From: Catonia carolina | Lineage: Eukaryota; Arthropoda; Insecta; Hemiptera; Achilidae | DNA length: 64,000 nucleotides | Direction of reading: 5' to 3' | Assembly (NCBI GenBank): GCA_035578175.1 | Contig: JAQMRL010000001.1 | Span: 240,440,538 to 240,504,537 of the forward strand | In this document: in pieces, positions 1 through 10,797 of the stretch | Position numbering within the stretch: the first letter of the stretch is position 1 | How the letters are laid out: each line of letters starts with the position of its first letter | Translations under genes and position numbers: made by a program | Notes under the pieces: generated by a model | What the model was told of the DNA's origin: nothing | Seen by the model: the letters and a program-made list of their open reading frames with translations, nothing else | Database searches by the model: none

Positions 1-79
1 AAATAAAACTTTTTTTGTAGCCCTGGAACTAGCAGATTGAGTGCAAATAATTTAACACTCCACCTGCCTGTTATGGGCA
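1..79 (-). repeat. Family A retroposon copy 1 (edge-truncated)
   Basis: This is the 5' end of the Family A repeat read on the minus strand; the rest of the copy runs off the left edge of the window. It carries the family's fixed GCCCATAAC start, followed by the AGTTCCAGGGCTAC block. In this annotation plus means reading from GCCCATAAC towards the (AAC)n tail. Confidence 0.85.
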
Positions 80-829
80 ATAACGAGTTTATGAGGCAAT
101 TATTTTATAATAATTAATTGTACAAAATTTAGTACTTTTTTATCCAATAACGACATAAAAATTAGGTCAAAAATTAAAACAAAGCTATATTGAGTAGCCT
201 ATACAACGATAAACTGACTATATGTAATTAATTTATTGTTTTAGCAATTTTTATAAGTGAATGGATCTTGTGACTGGAATAACGCAGATCGCGGGGGTGG
301 GAGGTTCATTGACACTAAAAGAATACCAGCAGTCGATATTTCAATTAAGAACTGAAGAGAGGTGGATACGATAGTCCGTGAATATTCTTATGATAATGTA
401 TATGTTCGTATGTATGTATGTGTGTGTAAATAGCGTACGATTGTGTGCGTACGTTGTTGAAATGAAAGAAAGGTTTGGATAGCAGAAGGACAAGAATATG
501 CAAGAGAAGGCATCACTTGAAAAGAAACGAAGACAAAGCAATACTTTTCAAAAGTAGCCCCCTTCTTCTTATATAAGAAGGAATTATGAAGTTTTTTTTT
601 TGTTTAAATCATAACCAGACGTTGTGGTCCTGCGAAGAAACTTATATTTTTTCTTTAACTTCTTTCTAATGTGAGGTTAGTTTTAAATCCATAATTAGTT
701 ATTCATAGTTTCATTTAATAATTTAAATTGAAATGTACTGAGTAAATATTCAAATAATACAAATGCTAGAAAGAAGATCCTACCAATACAGAAATTTCAG
801 AATTTTATTATTTTTATGACTTAATTTTT
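80..829. other. AT-rich stretch, no gene seen
   Basis: No coding signal or recognised repeat. A short TATG/TGTG-rich low-complexity run lies near 395-430. Likely intronic or intergenic. Confidence 0.5.
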
Positions 830-1170
830 GTAGGTGATTAACATTGAAACGGTAGACGAAACAGGAAAGAAACTATAGACTTTTTATAGCAAACTACACT
901 ATCACAAATATTTACAAATTCAGTCATTGTCCGCCACTCACCTACCACACAACCCACCTAAAAAGACTGAAAAGGCAATGGAATAGAGATCTTTTGTGAA
1001 TCGTCTTGAGGGGTTGCCGCTGGGCGACTACCACACACAAGTGACATCAAGACAATATCCTCGATTCTAAGACACCCTCAAATCTGCTGACTGTGTTAAA
1101 CTGTTATACAGTAGTAATTTATTTTTCTTAAATAAAATTTCAAAAATTGTAGGCTAAGTGAGAACTATTT
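830..1170 (+). mobile_element. Jockey-like non-LTR retrotransposon 3' end (family JB)
   Basis: The sequence matches the minus-strand copies at 23455 and 44190. Translated piecewise, it gives the end of a reverse transcriptase ORF (NIETVDET, a HYHKYLQIQSLSA-like segment, then a LPHNPPK..K.WNRDLL-like tail) followed by a 3' UTR. Jockey-clade ORF2 proteins typically end in a basic LKR.W.RDLL motif. The copy is 5'-truncated and frameshifted, so it is a dead fragment. Confidence 0.7.
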
Positions 1171-1490
1171 TTGTGTTACTGACAATCTACGATCTGGTTT
1201 TATAGAACAATGAGTAGATGTGTTGCGAGTGTGAATTTGAGTGATACCCTAGTATCACTCAAAATTTAAATTTAAATTTACCATATTTATCGTTATCTGG
1301 AGAGCGATCACTGGGTGGCGTCCTCAAAACCATGAACGCGGTTAGTTTTGTTTATTTACTTGTAAAAAATAAATTAGGTAAATAAAAATTACTAATCAAA
1401 ATTTAATATACAGGTCTCCTAATATACTGGAATTATTAAAGTCGTAAGTACTTTTGTAAATTTATTACTTATGTAGTCGCCAATGATCAA
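1171..1490. other. AT-rich stretch, no gene seen
   Basis: Nothing recognisable beyond A/T-rich sequence. Confidence 0.5.
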
Positions 1491-1499
1491 CCATTAATG

Positions 1500-1670
1500 C
1501 GATTTTATATTAAAAAGTAATAATAATTCTTAGGATATACTGTATTAGGAATAGAATCGGTATTGTTCATATTATTACTGAACACATAATTTTATTAGGC
1601 TATAGACAAATATATGGATGAAAATAAGTCAAATTAATTGTTATCTACACACATAATCAATAAAAACCAA
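1500..1670. repeat. Family E repeat, copy 1
   Basis: This segment closely resembles 3905-4045. Shared blocks include ATTATTACTGAA, ACAAATATATGGATGAAAAT and AATTGTTATCTA in the same order and orientation. No coding content. Its type is unknown; it may be a local duplication or a low-copy interspersed repeat. Confidence 0.6.
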
Positions 1671-1910
1671 CAATAAAATTATAAATGATGTTTCGATTAC
1701 ATTAATGGATTATTTTATAGTTTAACCATATTGGTATTTACACTTTATGTACCTTACAGTTAAGTATTTACAAACTTTTAAATTCTGCATATAATTTATT
1801 ACAATTAGTTGGCCTAATGGTAGCACCGTTAATCTATTCTATTGGAAGCATATTTTAGTTGTACTATAAAGTTTTTGTAATTTTTTATATTATATAAATT
1901 TATTTATTTG
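1671..1910. other. AT-rich spacer
   Basis: No feature seen. Confidence 0.5.
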
Positions 1911-2296
1911 CACATAACAGGAAGGTGAAGTGTTGAAATTATTTCCACTTAATCTGTTATTTCCAGGACTACAAAAAATAGTTCTCTTTCTTATCACATG
2001 GTCGGCTAATTATACGACTGATGCATTAAAAACCAGAAGAAATATAGGTGTAAAAAACAATAGCCAGAGTTATCTTCTCTGAGAGTAATGAATTTCATAA
2101 TGCAGCCAAATTCCCTGATTAATTAAGTATAGGTGACATTTGCAGGGTATAAGGTAGTTAGAGGGCCTGGCATGCTGATAAGTATACCTTTCTACTCAGT
2201 GAGGAAACCAACGGTAAAACACTTCACTCTTCGTTTTACTTAGCAAAGCACCAAGAGGTTTAAACCAGCTTTTCGGCTGAAGACTTAAACAACAAC
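1911..2296 (+). repeat. Family A retroposon copy 2 (full length)
   Basis: The copy spans the family 5' end (degenerate, CACATAACAGG) to an AACAACAACA tail preceded by the AGC-TTTTC-GGCT hairpin. TTTATTTA occurs on both sides and could be a target-site duplication, but it is too A/T-rich to count as proof. Confidence 0.9.
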
Positions 2297-2920
2297 AGGT
2301 TTATTTAAAGGTTCTATATGATGAATTTCTGAAAGTGGTAAATTATCGGTGGAAAAAATTACGAGTTTATTGGGCAGTTCTTTAATATTAATTATATAAA
2401 ATTTAAAAATATAAACGGTTTCAATATAGTACAGTTGGGAATAAAATTTAAAATATTTGAAAAATTCTGTTTTTGGGTACTGTCATTCATCGCATTTTAC
2501 TTACAATTTTATTTAACCTAATAGTAAATAAATTTGCAATAATATTAAAAACATAATGGCCATTTTTTAGGCTCACGCTGTAAATTCCCACCTATGTAAT
2601 TAACGGATGGACAAGTTGCAAAAATATAATCATAAAGATAGTAATACTCGAATAAAATAAAATAGCTGTCGAACCCCCACATGCGAATCCTTACAAATTA
2701 ACTGACATTATTTTACGTAACTTATAGTCAATTTTAGTTTGGGCTTTAATTTTGTAATCAATTTAATTACAGTAATATAATATTGTACTTGTTAGTAGGC
2801 TAACATTAATCATTAATAATTGTAATTATTTTTTAAGTTTTAAGTAAGTCTGTTCGGTATTTATTATAGACTACCCAGATCCTGAACGAACCTAAGCTTA
2901 GGTGTTACAATATGAATAAT
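2297..2920. other. AT-rich stretch, no gene seen
   Basis: No coding or repeat signal recognised. Confidence 0.5.
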
Positions 2921-3083
2921 GTTGTTGTGTACGTCATCAGTCGAAAGGCTGATTTGAATCTTTAGAGACTTTACTAAGTAAAACGAGGTTTCGAAGGTAC
3001 AGTTGCACAATAACACCCAACAACAATTACTATGTGTTAAGAAACAGAACTATTTTTTGTAGCCCTGGAACTAGCAGATCGAT
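2921..3083 (-). repeat. Family A retroposon copy 3 (internally deleted)
   Basis: The 3' third (GTTGTTGT tail, TCATCAGTCGAAAGGCTG hairpin) is joined to the 5' GAAACAGAAC...CTAGCAGATCGA part. The middle ~200 bp are missing and replaced by a short unrelated run. The terminal ~35 bp with GCCCATAAC are also lost. Confidence 0.8.
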
Positions 3084-3170
3084 AAAAAATTCTCATTTGC
3101 TATACCCAGATCCTGAAATTGACGGGCCACCTAGGAATTGGACATTAAACACTTTTTATCTTTCTTTAGT

Positions 3171-3560
3171 GTTGTTGTTTAAGTCATCAGCCGAAATGCT
3201 AGTTTGAACCTGTAGAGGTTTTACTAAGTGAATCGAGAAGTGTGATAGTTTACGATTGCCTTCCCACCTGAATGAAAAAGTACGCTTACCACCATGCCAG
3301 ACCCTCTGAAAAACACATAATTTTCCACTCTGCAAATGACACCTTCACTTCATTCACCACAGGGTCTGGCTGTATAATAAAATTTATTACTTTCAGAGGA
3401 GAGAACTCTGATTAGTGTCTTTTACACCTCTATCTCTTTTGTTCTTAAATGATTCAGTCATTTAATTGGCTGACCATGTGATAATAAAAAGAACTATTTA
3501 TTTTAGCCCTACAATGAACAGATTAAAGGTAAATAATTTGACACATGTCTGTTGTGGGCA
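3171..3560 (-). repeat. Family A retroposon copy 4 (full length, nested in Family C)
   Basis: Complete copy from the GTTGTTGTTTAAG tail to TGTGGGCA. It is flanked by CTTTCTTTAG (3160-3169) and CTTTATTTAG (3561-3570), a 10 bp target-site duplication with one mismatch. The flanks rejoin as the Family C sequence, which copies at 4600 and 41515 show uninterrupted, so the pre-insertion site can be inferred. Confidence 0.9.
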
Positions 3561-3680
3561 CTTTATTTAGTAACAACTGCATAATAGTACAACCAGCAGT
3601 ATTATAAAGTGTTTAATGCCCAGTTTTCGTCTTGACTGAAGAGAAGACCCAATTGCAAACCCTCGTTTAATTAATTGTCC
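3561..3680. repeat. Family C repeat, copy 1 (interrupted by Family A copy 4)
   Basis: It shares TTTAGTAACAACT, AGTGTTTAATGCCCAGTTTT and the following TTGAC.GA..GAAGA block with 4600-4770 and 41515-41690. Its left part (3150-3170) lies on the other side of Family A copy 4. Non-coding; class unknown. Confidence 0.65.
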
Positions 3681-3904
3681 TTAATTGAGAGACACTGGTT
3701 TATCACGCCTTCCTCACATATGAATAATATAAATATGATTATGCGCTACGAATATTCTTATGTCAACAGTATTTTTGACATCTGCTGATAAGTTAGGATT
3801 ATCTTAATAATACGTTAATATTGGTAGAACCAAGGTGTGATAAAACTTTTAAACTGTATCCTTCTATTTTTTACCAAGAATTTTCCTTGAAGGTGTGTTC
3901 TTTG

Positions 3905-4045
3905 AATCTTAGGTTATAACGTAATAGTAATAGAAAAAAATTATCATAATTCACATTATTACTGAATACATAATTTTTTATTATATACAAATATATGGAT
4001 GAAAATAAGTTAAATGAATTGTTATCTATACATATTACCTGTACA
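3905..4045. repeat. Family E repeat, copy 2
   Basis: Partner of 1500-1670, in the same orientation. An ORF across this segment on the minus strand is A/T-driven and shows no protein family. Confidence 0.6.
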
Positions 4046-4599
4046 AACGTGCTTATTATTTTTTTATTAGTATTGTTAAGTCCTAACATGAAACAATTAA
4101 TGATTTAGACAGGTAAAGAATGTGTGGGCCATTCTTTTATACACGCTACAAATTTTTTCTTGTTTTTTAAACTTACAATTTCATGAAGAATACACCGCAA
4201 AAACCAAATACACGTAGTTACTTCCAATATATCACATTATAGAAAAAAAAATTAAGGATGTGAGTATACTGCATACTTATACATTATACATGTTGAAGTT
4301 CGCCTTATTAAAATCTGATTTATGCTTTACAGAGGTGCCTATTGTTTTTTCTACCTACATGCGATCTATCATTATTATAGAAATCAGTCATCTCTTTGGT
4401 CAGCTTATTATTAACCATCCATCCTTTCCCATCGCCATTTTGAAAAATAACAAATCGGTATTCATAACGTTCTATCCTTTAAATCATTTATTACTGTCCG
4501 ATATTTAATAGTAACTTACATATTTTATAATTTATGAAAATAGTTTATTATTTAAATAAATTTCTGTTGAAAAGCAAAACAATTTAAATTAATTGTACA
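4046..4599. other. AT-rich stretch, no gene seen
   Basis: An 82-codon open frame lies at 4260-4508 (+), but it is low-complexity and hydrophobic with no family resemblance. I do not call it a gene. Confidence 0.5.
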
Positions 4600-4770
4600 T
4601 TTAAAACACTTTTTTGTGTTTATTTAGTAACAACTATAACTGTATATTTATATAATCAGAAGTGTTTATAGTTTAAGTTTTTAATGTTTAGTTTTTATCT
4701 TCTTAGAGGAAATCACCCTGTAGCAAATACTCGTCGCTGTTTTATACAAGATCCTAGTTCAAAATCTTTA
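4600..4770. repeat. Family C repeat, copy 2
   Basis: It has the uninterrupted site (AACACTTTTTTG..TTTATTTAGTAACAACT) that Family A copy 4 split in copy 1. It continues with the GTGTTTA...TTTAGTTTTTATCTTC...GAGGAAATCACCC block. Confidence 0.65.
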
Positions 4771-5340
4771 TTATATCATTGGTGAATTTTAGGGTAGGTG
4801 TCGATTTAACAATGTTTAAAAAACGCTTTTGTCCTTAATTTTTTAACTTTAGGATAATAATTTGTTTTTAAACACTTTTATAGAAAATTATTCATTAATT
4901 TGAACTTATAATTAGAATGAGGAATTAGGTGACAATTTTTTAAATTATTTGTTCATTTATAGTTTTTGCTGCCAATAAAAGTCAGTGAACTTTTGTGAAC
5001 AAAAGAGGTTCAAAATGTGACCAGAAAATGAATAGAAACTATATTACAAAAAGTGTAATTATTATGGTGAAGGAAGATAGAACTGAAGAGAAACACATGA
5101 AGGATCCTGGCTATTAATACCATATGAACATTTTTAGGTTTATTGAGTGTCAAAGGTGTGTGGAATGACACATAAGAAAGATGTAACCGACAGCTTTGAG
5201 GAAGAAATCGTGAAACGAAGTTTTATACGGATCACCTAAGACGATGGACGAAAGTAGATGGCGTGGTAGTGTTTAAATGAGAACCACTGGAAAGAAGTAG
5301 ATGACGATCAGCCAAGCACTGGTTGATCGGAGTAGGTAAT
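4771..5340. other. Unassigned stretch
   Basis: Less A/T-rich at 5040-5330, with short purine-rich frames, but no domain I can name. It could be a decayed transposon tail. Confidence 0.4.
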
Positions 5341-5349
5341 AGGTACAAT

Positions 5350-5522
5350 TTTTTTGTTTTGTTTTATGTCTGACTGTTTTGCAAATTACTGCTAATGCAG
5401 ACGATGAGAAGGATGATAGATGAAATTCAGTGATGAACGAATGCCAGACCTGACCATAATCAAACCCGGAACCCCGGTGTAGAACCCAGTTTCGCTAAAC
5501 ATTACGCCAACGGCCGGCCAAG
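5350..5522 (-). mobile_element. tRNA-derived SINE (F-type head on B-type body)
   Basis: Read on the minus strand, a tRNA-like head (TTGGCGTAATGTTTAGCG; box-B-like GGGTTTGATTATGG) is followed by GTCAGGTCTGG. It then has the B-family body CGTCTGCATTAGCAGTAATT...CAGTC.GAC and an A-rich tail. GGTACAAT flanks it at 5342-5349 and 5523-5530, an 8 bp target-site duplication. The head resembles the 26 kb and 60 kb F copies, while the body matches B copies at 16893 and 33484. Confidence 0.75.
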
Positions 5523-5715
5523 GGTACAATGAGGAAGAGATATCTGGAAGAGGATTATTCGAATGATAGTACTGGCGTGTATGATACGATGAAATGACAA
5601 GAATAAACACTAAAAATAACTCTCAAGACAAAAATTATTTATCAATACATTATTCTAAATTATACACTACACGTACATCTACCCTCGTTGAGATCGACTA
5701 ACGATGAGGAAAATT

Positions 5716-6014
5716 GCAGACCAGGCCCTCTGCAAAGCATCTACTCTTCACCATCCAAATGACACCTTCACTTCATTTACCACAGGGTCTGGAAGATCCT
5801 GTAATCCCCCCCCACCCGGTAATGACGAAATTGATTACTCTCAGAGGAGACAACTCTGGACTAGTGTCTTTTACACCTCTACCTCTGCTGTTTTGAAATG
5901 CTTCAGTCATATAATTGGCTGACCATGTGATAAGAAGCAGAACTTATTTTTGTAGCCCTAGAATTAGTAGATCTAGTGCAAATAATTCAACACTTCACCT
6001 GCCTGTTATGGGCA
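5716..6014 (-). repeat. Family A retroposon copy 5 (3'-truncated)
   Basis: It begins inside the element at CCAGGCCCTC and runs to TGTTATGGGCA. The tail, hairpin and roughly the last 120 bp are absent. Confidence 0.85.
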
Positions 6015-8031
6015 ATTTATTAAACTATGTACAATAATGAAATCACTGGACAAAAATTTAGAGAAGTGCTCTCAATTTCGCTTCACATTCACAAATCGAT
6101 ATAAAATTATTTAAAATTTTTATTGTTGTTTTCTTTATCACTAAAATATAAAAATGAAATCTACATTTGTCAAAATTCATACGTTTCAACAGAAAAAAAA
6201 AATAAAAAAAAATTTCATGTTAAATTAAAAATGATGAATTAAAAAAGAGCCAAATTTTAACAGAAACCAGTACTGATTATGGGCTAAACACCGTTTATTG
6301 GTCCCGCATCATTACAAGATATTTATCATTATAATGTCAAAACTGTTATCCACAAAAACGACAGTTTATGGATAATATATTTCTGAATTTTATTACCCGT
6401 GTTTTGTATAATATTGTTTTAAAAAAAGTTAAAAATTGTTTTATATTGCAAATGTATATTTTATAAACATAAGTAGATTATGCTTATAAATATTGGACAA
6501 AGTTGATACGATATAATATAAGAAGACTGACAGGTGGAAAAGGGAAAAGAAGGTGGGGTGGAGTACTGTAAGAAGGAAACGCCGATTTTTCTACTTGATT
6601 AACATCAGTTTGTTGTTGAAAGCATTTACGATGTTTGTCAAGGACAGTATGCTGGTTAGCTGCTCGGTTCAATGAGTTAAATGAGCTAACTTGCTCGGGT
6701 GGAGAAGACACTTGTGTGTTGAGCTATCAGCTCTCAGAATCTCCATTAATAACTTTGTGGATTTACTGCTCGGGACGGTGTTCACCAACTATAATATCTA
6801 CAATGGATGGTAATCGACTCTCACTCAGGCAGCTGTCCCTGTACTCTTCTTGTCTACATGTGTATAAGTATTTATGTAGATATACATAATGTCTCTAACT
6901 ACCTCCTGTTGGTTTCAAATATTTCCACCGGAGACAATGTTTAATTCTGTCTCCATTTTGATTTGGCTTTATTACAACATTCAAGATTCCTTTACCTGCA
7001 CAGTATTTACCTTTTCTTCTTTATCCACTAATTTACTTAAAAATAAAAAAAGTTACCTGTACAATTTAATTTACTAATTGCGTTCGTAACTTTTAAATTA
7101 TCTAATATTCATGAAATTAAGTGTTTAAAAAATAATTCTATAAACAAAACCCTCATTAACCCCCCTTTTGTCTTAATTTGAATATATAATCTTAATTTTA
7201 TCAAAAACGTTCCAACAATACAAACTGAATAGGCATACTATGTTAATTTTTGTTGTCAAACTTGCAACAATCATATCTGCACTGATATGAGTAAATACAT
7301 ATTTAGAAACGTTTTAAGTCAACAAATCTGTGCAACGTCATTAATTAATCTAGTGCAAGACATTGTACGAAGAATGGCTCAACAAAACCGGAAATGGGCG
7401 AGCCATAATGAAAGACACACGGACGGTAGATAGGAGTTGTGTTATTAAAAAATGGAGACAGGAACAATTGGATTTGGGTGACCACTGATATGACAGAGAG
7501 ATAACATGAAGAGAGTGGTGTGATTAAACTGATCACAACAAACAAGAAATAAGGAAACGTGGAGAAATTTGGAGGAGGCTTATTTCAATAGTGGACAATA
7601 ACAGTTATATAAATAATAAGATTTATTGAAAAACAAACAAGCATAGAAAACTTTGGTTAGTTGTTAAATAAAATTGCATGCAACTTTATAAACAAATGAA
7701 CTTATTTTGTAAACCTGTAAAGCCTAAAAAGTTTACTAGTGAATATTCCACATAAACAAACCACTACTTCAGCGAACATCACATTCTGATTGTATCAATT
7801 AATTAGGAGAAGAATTTCTTGCATAATTTACGGAATCAAAATATTTTATATTGTTGACAAAATACCTGACAAATATGCAGTTGAATTTCACTGCAAAGAT
7901 ATGAAATAATTAAAAAAAAAAAATTAAAACGGACTTGAATGCACCAGTCCGCTTTCTCATGACCAGGATTGGATTAGTAAAATATCATTCAGCTTTAATT
8001 TGTAAATTTTAAATTACGCATACAGTAGATT
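6015..8031. other. Two kilobases without a recognised gene
   Basis: A run of less A/T-rich sequence at 6490-6900 holds several 60-85-codon frames on both strands, none with a recognisable domain. A hairpin CGGACT-N10-AGTCCG with further flanking pairing lies at about 7930-7953. Nothing else stands out. Confidence 0.4.
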
Positions 8032-8448
8032 TTGTTAAGGTCATCAGCCGAAATGCTGATTTGAACCTGTAGAGGTTCTACTAAGTAAAACGAGGAGTGA
8101 GGTAGTTCCCATGCCTTCCTCCTCAGTGAGTTGAAAAGTATGCTTATCAGGATACCAGGCCCTTGGAAGAGCACATATTTTCCACTTTGCAAATGACGCC
8201 TTCACTTCATTCACTACAGGGTCTAGCTGTATAATGAAACGCATTACTTTCGGAGGAGATAACTCTCATTAGTGTCTTTTACATCTATACCTCTTTTGTT
8301 CTTAAACGATTCAGTCATATAATTATCATATTATCATATAAAGCCAATTGGTTGACCATGTGATAAGAAACAGAACTATGTTTTTGTAGCCCTGGAACTA
8401 ACAGGTCGAGTGAAAATAATTTAACACTCCACCTGTCTGTTATGAGCA
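8032..8448 (-). repeat. Family A retroposon copy 6 (full length)
   Basis: It runs from the tail side TTTGTTAAGGTCATCAGCC to TGTTATGAGCA. It carries a ~25 bp local duplication of an ATTATCATAT-like unit near 8318-8345. The family's second reading frame stays open here from 8244 for tens of codons. Confidence 0.9.
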
Positions 8449-9180
8449 ACACAGTGGGTCTACTACCTCGTTTACCTGGGTGTCCTGATTATTTGGAACA
8501 ACCTGGATTGGAAAAATATCTTTTACTCATAAAATCGCGCTATTTCCCCCCATTCAGTTTTTAAACATCATTGTAATCTAGATATAGCTACTCTATTATA
8601 GGCTGTATAATTCGAACAGTATTTTTTATGTCAAAGCTTAAAATATTATAAGTGTACAGCTGTTATAGTAGGTCTATATAAATACAGTATTGTTAAACCA
8701 TTAGTGCCTCGAGATTAAGATCACTTAGCTGTTACTGTTTTTTCTCGGTAAGTCATCTCAGACATCATTGCATACTTGGAGCAGCAGCCCGTCACAAACA
8801 ACGACTGAACTGTGAAACTATTGCCCTTAAACGCCAAGAGAAAGTAAAGAAAAAATATTATTTATTTGTAAAGAATTACTATATGCTTGTACATCGTAGT
8901 GTGTTTGTTTCCAAAGAAGTATAAATAAACGGTAAGTTTTTCTATCACATTTTGTTTTATCGGTATCCTATTGTTTCCGAATTTAAATTTTCCAGATCAG
9001 TGCGAAAGACATACTCACTCTTCTAAAACAAATCCTTTAATTTCCCAGTTACCTAGAGAGCTTAAAGTTTGCACATATTTTCTTTAAAGATTGAACAAAC
9101 CGAATTAATACACTTACAAAGGGGTAAAAAGAGGGTACCACTCCATAGCCTAATAATATATATTAAGTTTATACTACCCT
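8449..9180. other. Unassigned stretch
   Basis: No gene recognised. GGTAAGT-like sequences near 8750 and 8930 resemble splice donors, but no coding exon adjoins them. Confidence 0.4.
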
Positions 9181-9193
9181 ACTAAGAAAGATA

Positions 9194-9596
9194 CGCCCAT
9201 AATGGGCAGGTATAGAGTGAAATTAATTGCACTCGATGTGTTGGTTCCAGGGTTACAAAAAATAGTTCTGTTTCTTATCACATACTCAGCCAATATTATG
9301 ACTAAACTATTTAAGAACAGAAGAGGTAGAGGTGTAGAAGACACTAGTCAGAGTTATCCCCTCTGAGGGTAATGAATTTCACTATACAGCCAGATCTTGT
9401 AGCGAATAAAGTGAAGGTGTCATTTGCAGGGTAGAAAGTGTATGCTTTTCGGAGGGCCTGGCATGCTGAAAGCATAGACTACTTTTCCACTCAGTGAGGA
9501 AAGCAATAGTAAACCACCTCACTCCTCGTTTTTACTTAGTAAAACCTCTGGCTGGTTCAGACCAGCCTTTCGGCTGCTGATCTAAACAACAGCAAC
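9194..9596 (+). repeat. Family A retroposon copy 7 (full length, perfect 13 bp TSD)
   Basis: Complete copy from CGCCCATAA to AAACAACAGCAAC. ACTAAGAAAGATA occurs exactly at both borders (9181-9193 and 9597-9609), a perfect 13 bp target-site duplication. This fixes both ends of the family and shows that it moves by target-primed retroposition. The second reading frame is broken here by a TAG. Confidence 0.95.
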
Positions 9597-9609
9597 ACTA
9601 AGAAAGAAG

Positions 9610-9774
9610 ATAGTAAGTGCAAAAAGGTGAAGTGTGGTAAAATAGCTTTAAGGTATTTTCGACAGCCAGTATACAATTAATGTAACATCATGATTTTGTA
9701 ATATATGGTAAAAAGGGAAGGTTTTTTTAACGGTTTTTAAGGTAAAAATTAAAAATAGTTAGTTACAACAATTA
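9610..9774. other. Short spacer
   Basis: No feature seen. Confidence 0.4.
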
Positions 9775-9832
9775 AAAAGCAGATACTGCTTAAATACTAA
9801 GCAGTAGTAATTATATGACTACTAAGGAAAAA
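9775..9832. repeat. Cluster of small palindromes, left flank of R2 copy 1
   Basis: Three consecutive inverted repeats: AGCAG-ATA-CTGCT, CTTA-AATAC-TAAG, and AGTAGT-N9-ACTACT. They end in ACTAAGGAAAAAA. The same GCAGATACTG / TTTTCCTTAGTA words recur on the other side of R2 copy 1 and again at 11390-11545. Confidence 0.6.
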
Positions 9833-10621
9833 ATCTGGTGTGAAACACTCACACAACTGTCTCTTGCCAATGCAAATAATTAACAATAAACCTAACATTA
9901 GTATTAAAACATTAGAAATGAACAAAAACTAACCTCAAAAACATAACCTTATTTTAATCATGAGTGAATGACGCAAAATGACAATCGAACTCAGTTTGGC
10001 TTAAAAATACGGAAAATCACGCTTTCACGCTAAACTAGGCTCTTTACAGAAAAATGCTCTAAACAAAAGTTGTAGATCTTTTAATTTTCTATAAATTTAA
10101 TTATATACACTTTTGTCGTAAAATGCATACTAAGACCGAAATGTTAAAAAAATCGATTTTTCTCTCGTTTTCGTGAGAAAAAAAAAACAGAAAATCGCAA
10201 ATTACCGCTAAACTAAGCGTTATACAAAAAAATGTTTGAAACAGACGTTGTAGGTTTTTAAATTCTCTACAACTTTTATTATATAAGTTTTTGCGCTAAA
10301 ATTTATATTAAAGCCGTAATCTTAAAAAAAACAACGTTTTTACGTGAAAACAGCCTCACCGAGAATTTCAGCAAACATGGCGCCTACCCTATCTTGTAGA
10401 GAATAAAAAATTGAGTAAAATAGGCGATTTTAAAAAAAATCGTAGGACCAGTTTTTGAGAAAATCGCAAAAAACTGAAAAATTATACGAATAAACTACTA
10501 CTTCCGGTTGACCGATTTTGATGAAAATGTTCGTGTCGCGTCCGGTAGTGGTATGTAACTTAAGTTTCAAGTTTCAAGTTCGTACGATGTTCCGTTCTTG
10601 AGATATTCTGTTCACACACAG

Positions 10622-10655
<34 letters not shown>

Positions 10656-10797
10656 ACACACAGACCAATCGCTAAAAACATGTTTTTTGGGTTCAGGGGG
10701 TCTGAAAACGTATAGATCCGGTGAAAACTCGATTTCGAAAAATCGACATGAAAACAATACTTTCCTTCCTATATATTCATATAGGCAAGAGAAAGTA
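9833..10797 (+). repeat. R2 interspersed element, copy 1 (near complete)
   Basis: About 965 bp bounded on the left by TCTGGTGTGAAACACTCACA...TCTCTTGCC and on the right by GGCAAGAGAAAGTAAAA, giving short inverted ends that read TCTCTTGCC inward. The interior has no ORF. It repeats paragraphs of the type GTTGTAGAT(C)TTT..AATT and GAAAATCGCAAA, and includes a (CA)n tract at about 10615-10665. It aligns in pieces with 46672-47890 (reverse), 50758-51130, 52660-54230 and 58165-58330. Class unknown. Confidence 0.75.
10615..10665. repeat. (CA)n microsatellite inside R2 copy 1
   Basis: An ACACAC tract interrupted by two GAC units. Diverged TGTG-rich counterparts occur at the same place in other R2 copies (near 52750 and 58265). 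Confidence 0.9.

Noticed and set aside
7925..7955. Hairpin as a microRNA or terminator
   Set aside because: The stem is short and isolated with no conserved arms visible; not enough to call.
9194..9596. Helitron interpretation of Family A (hairpin followed by CTAA)
   Set aside because: The exact 9-13 bp target-site duplications and variable (AAC)n tail fit retroposition; Helitrons make no duplication.
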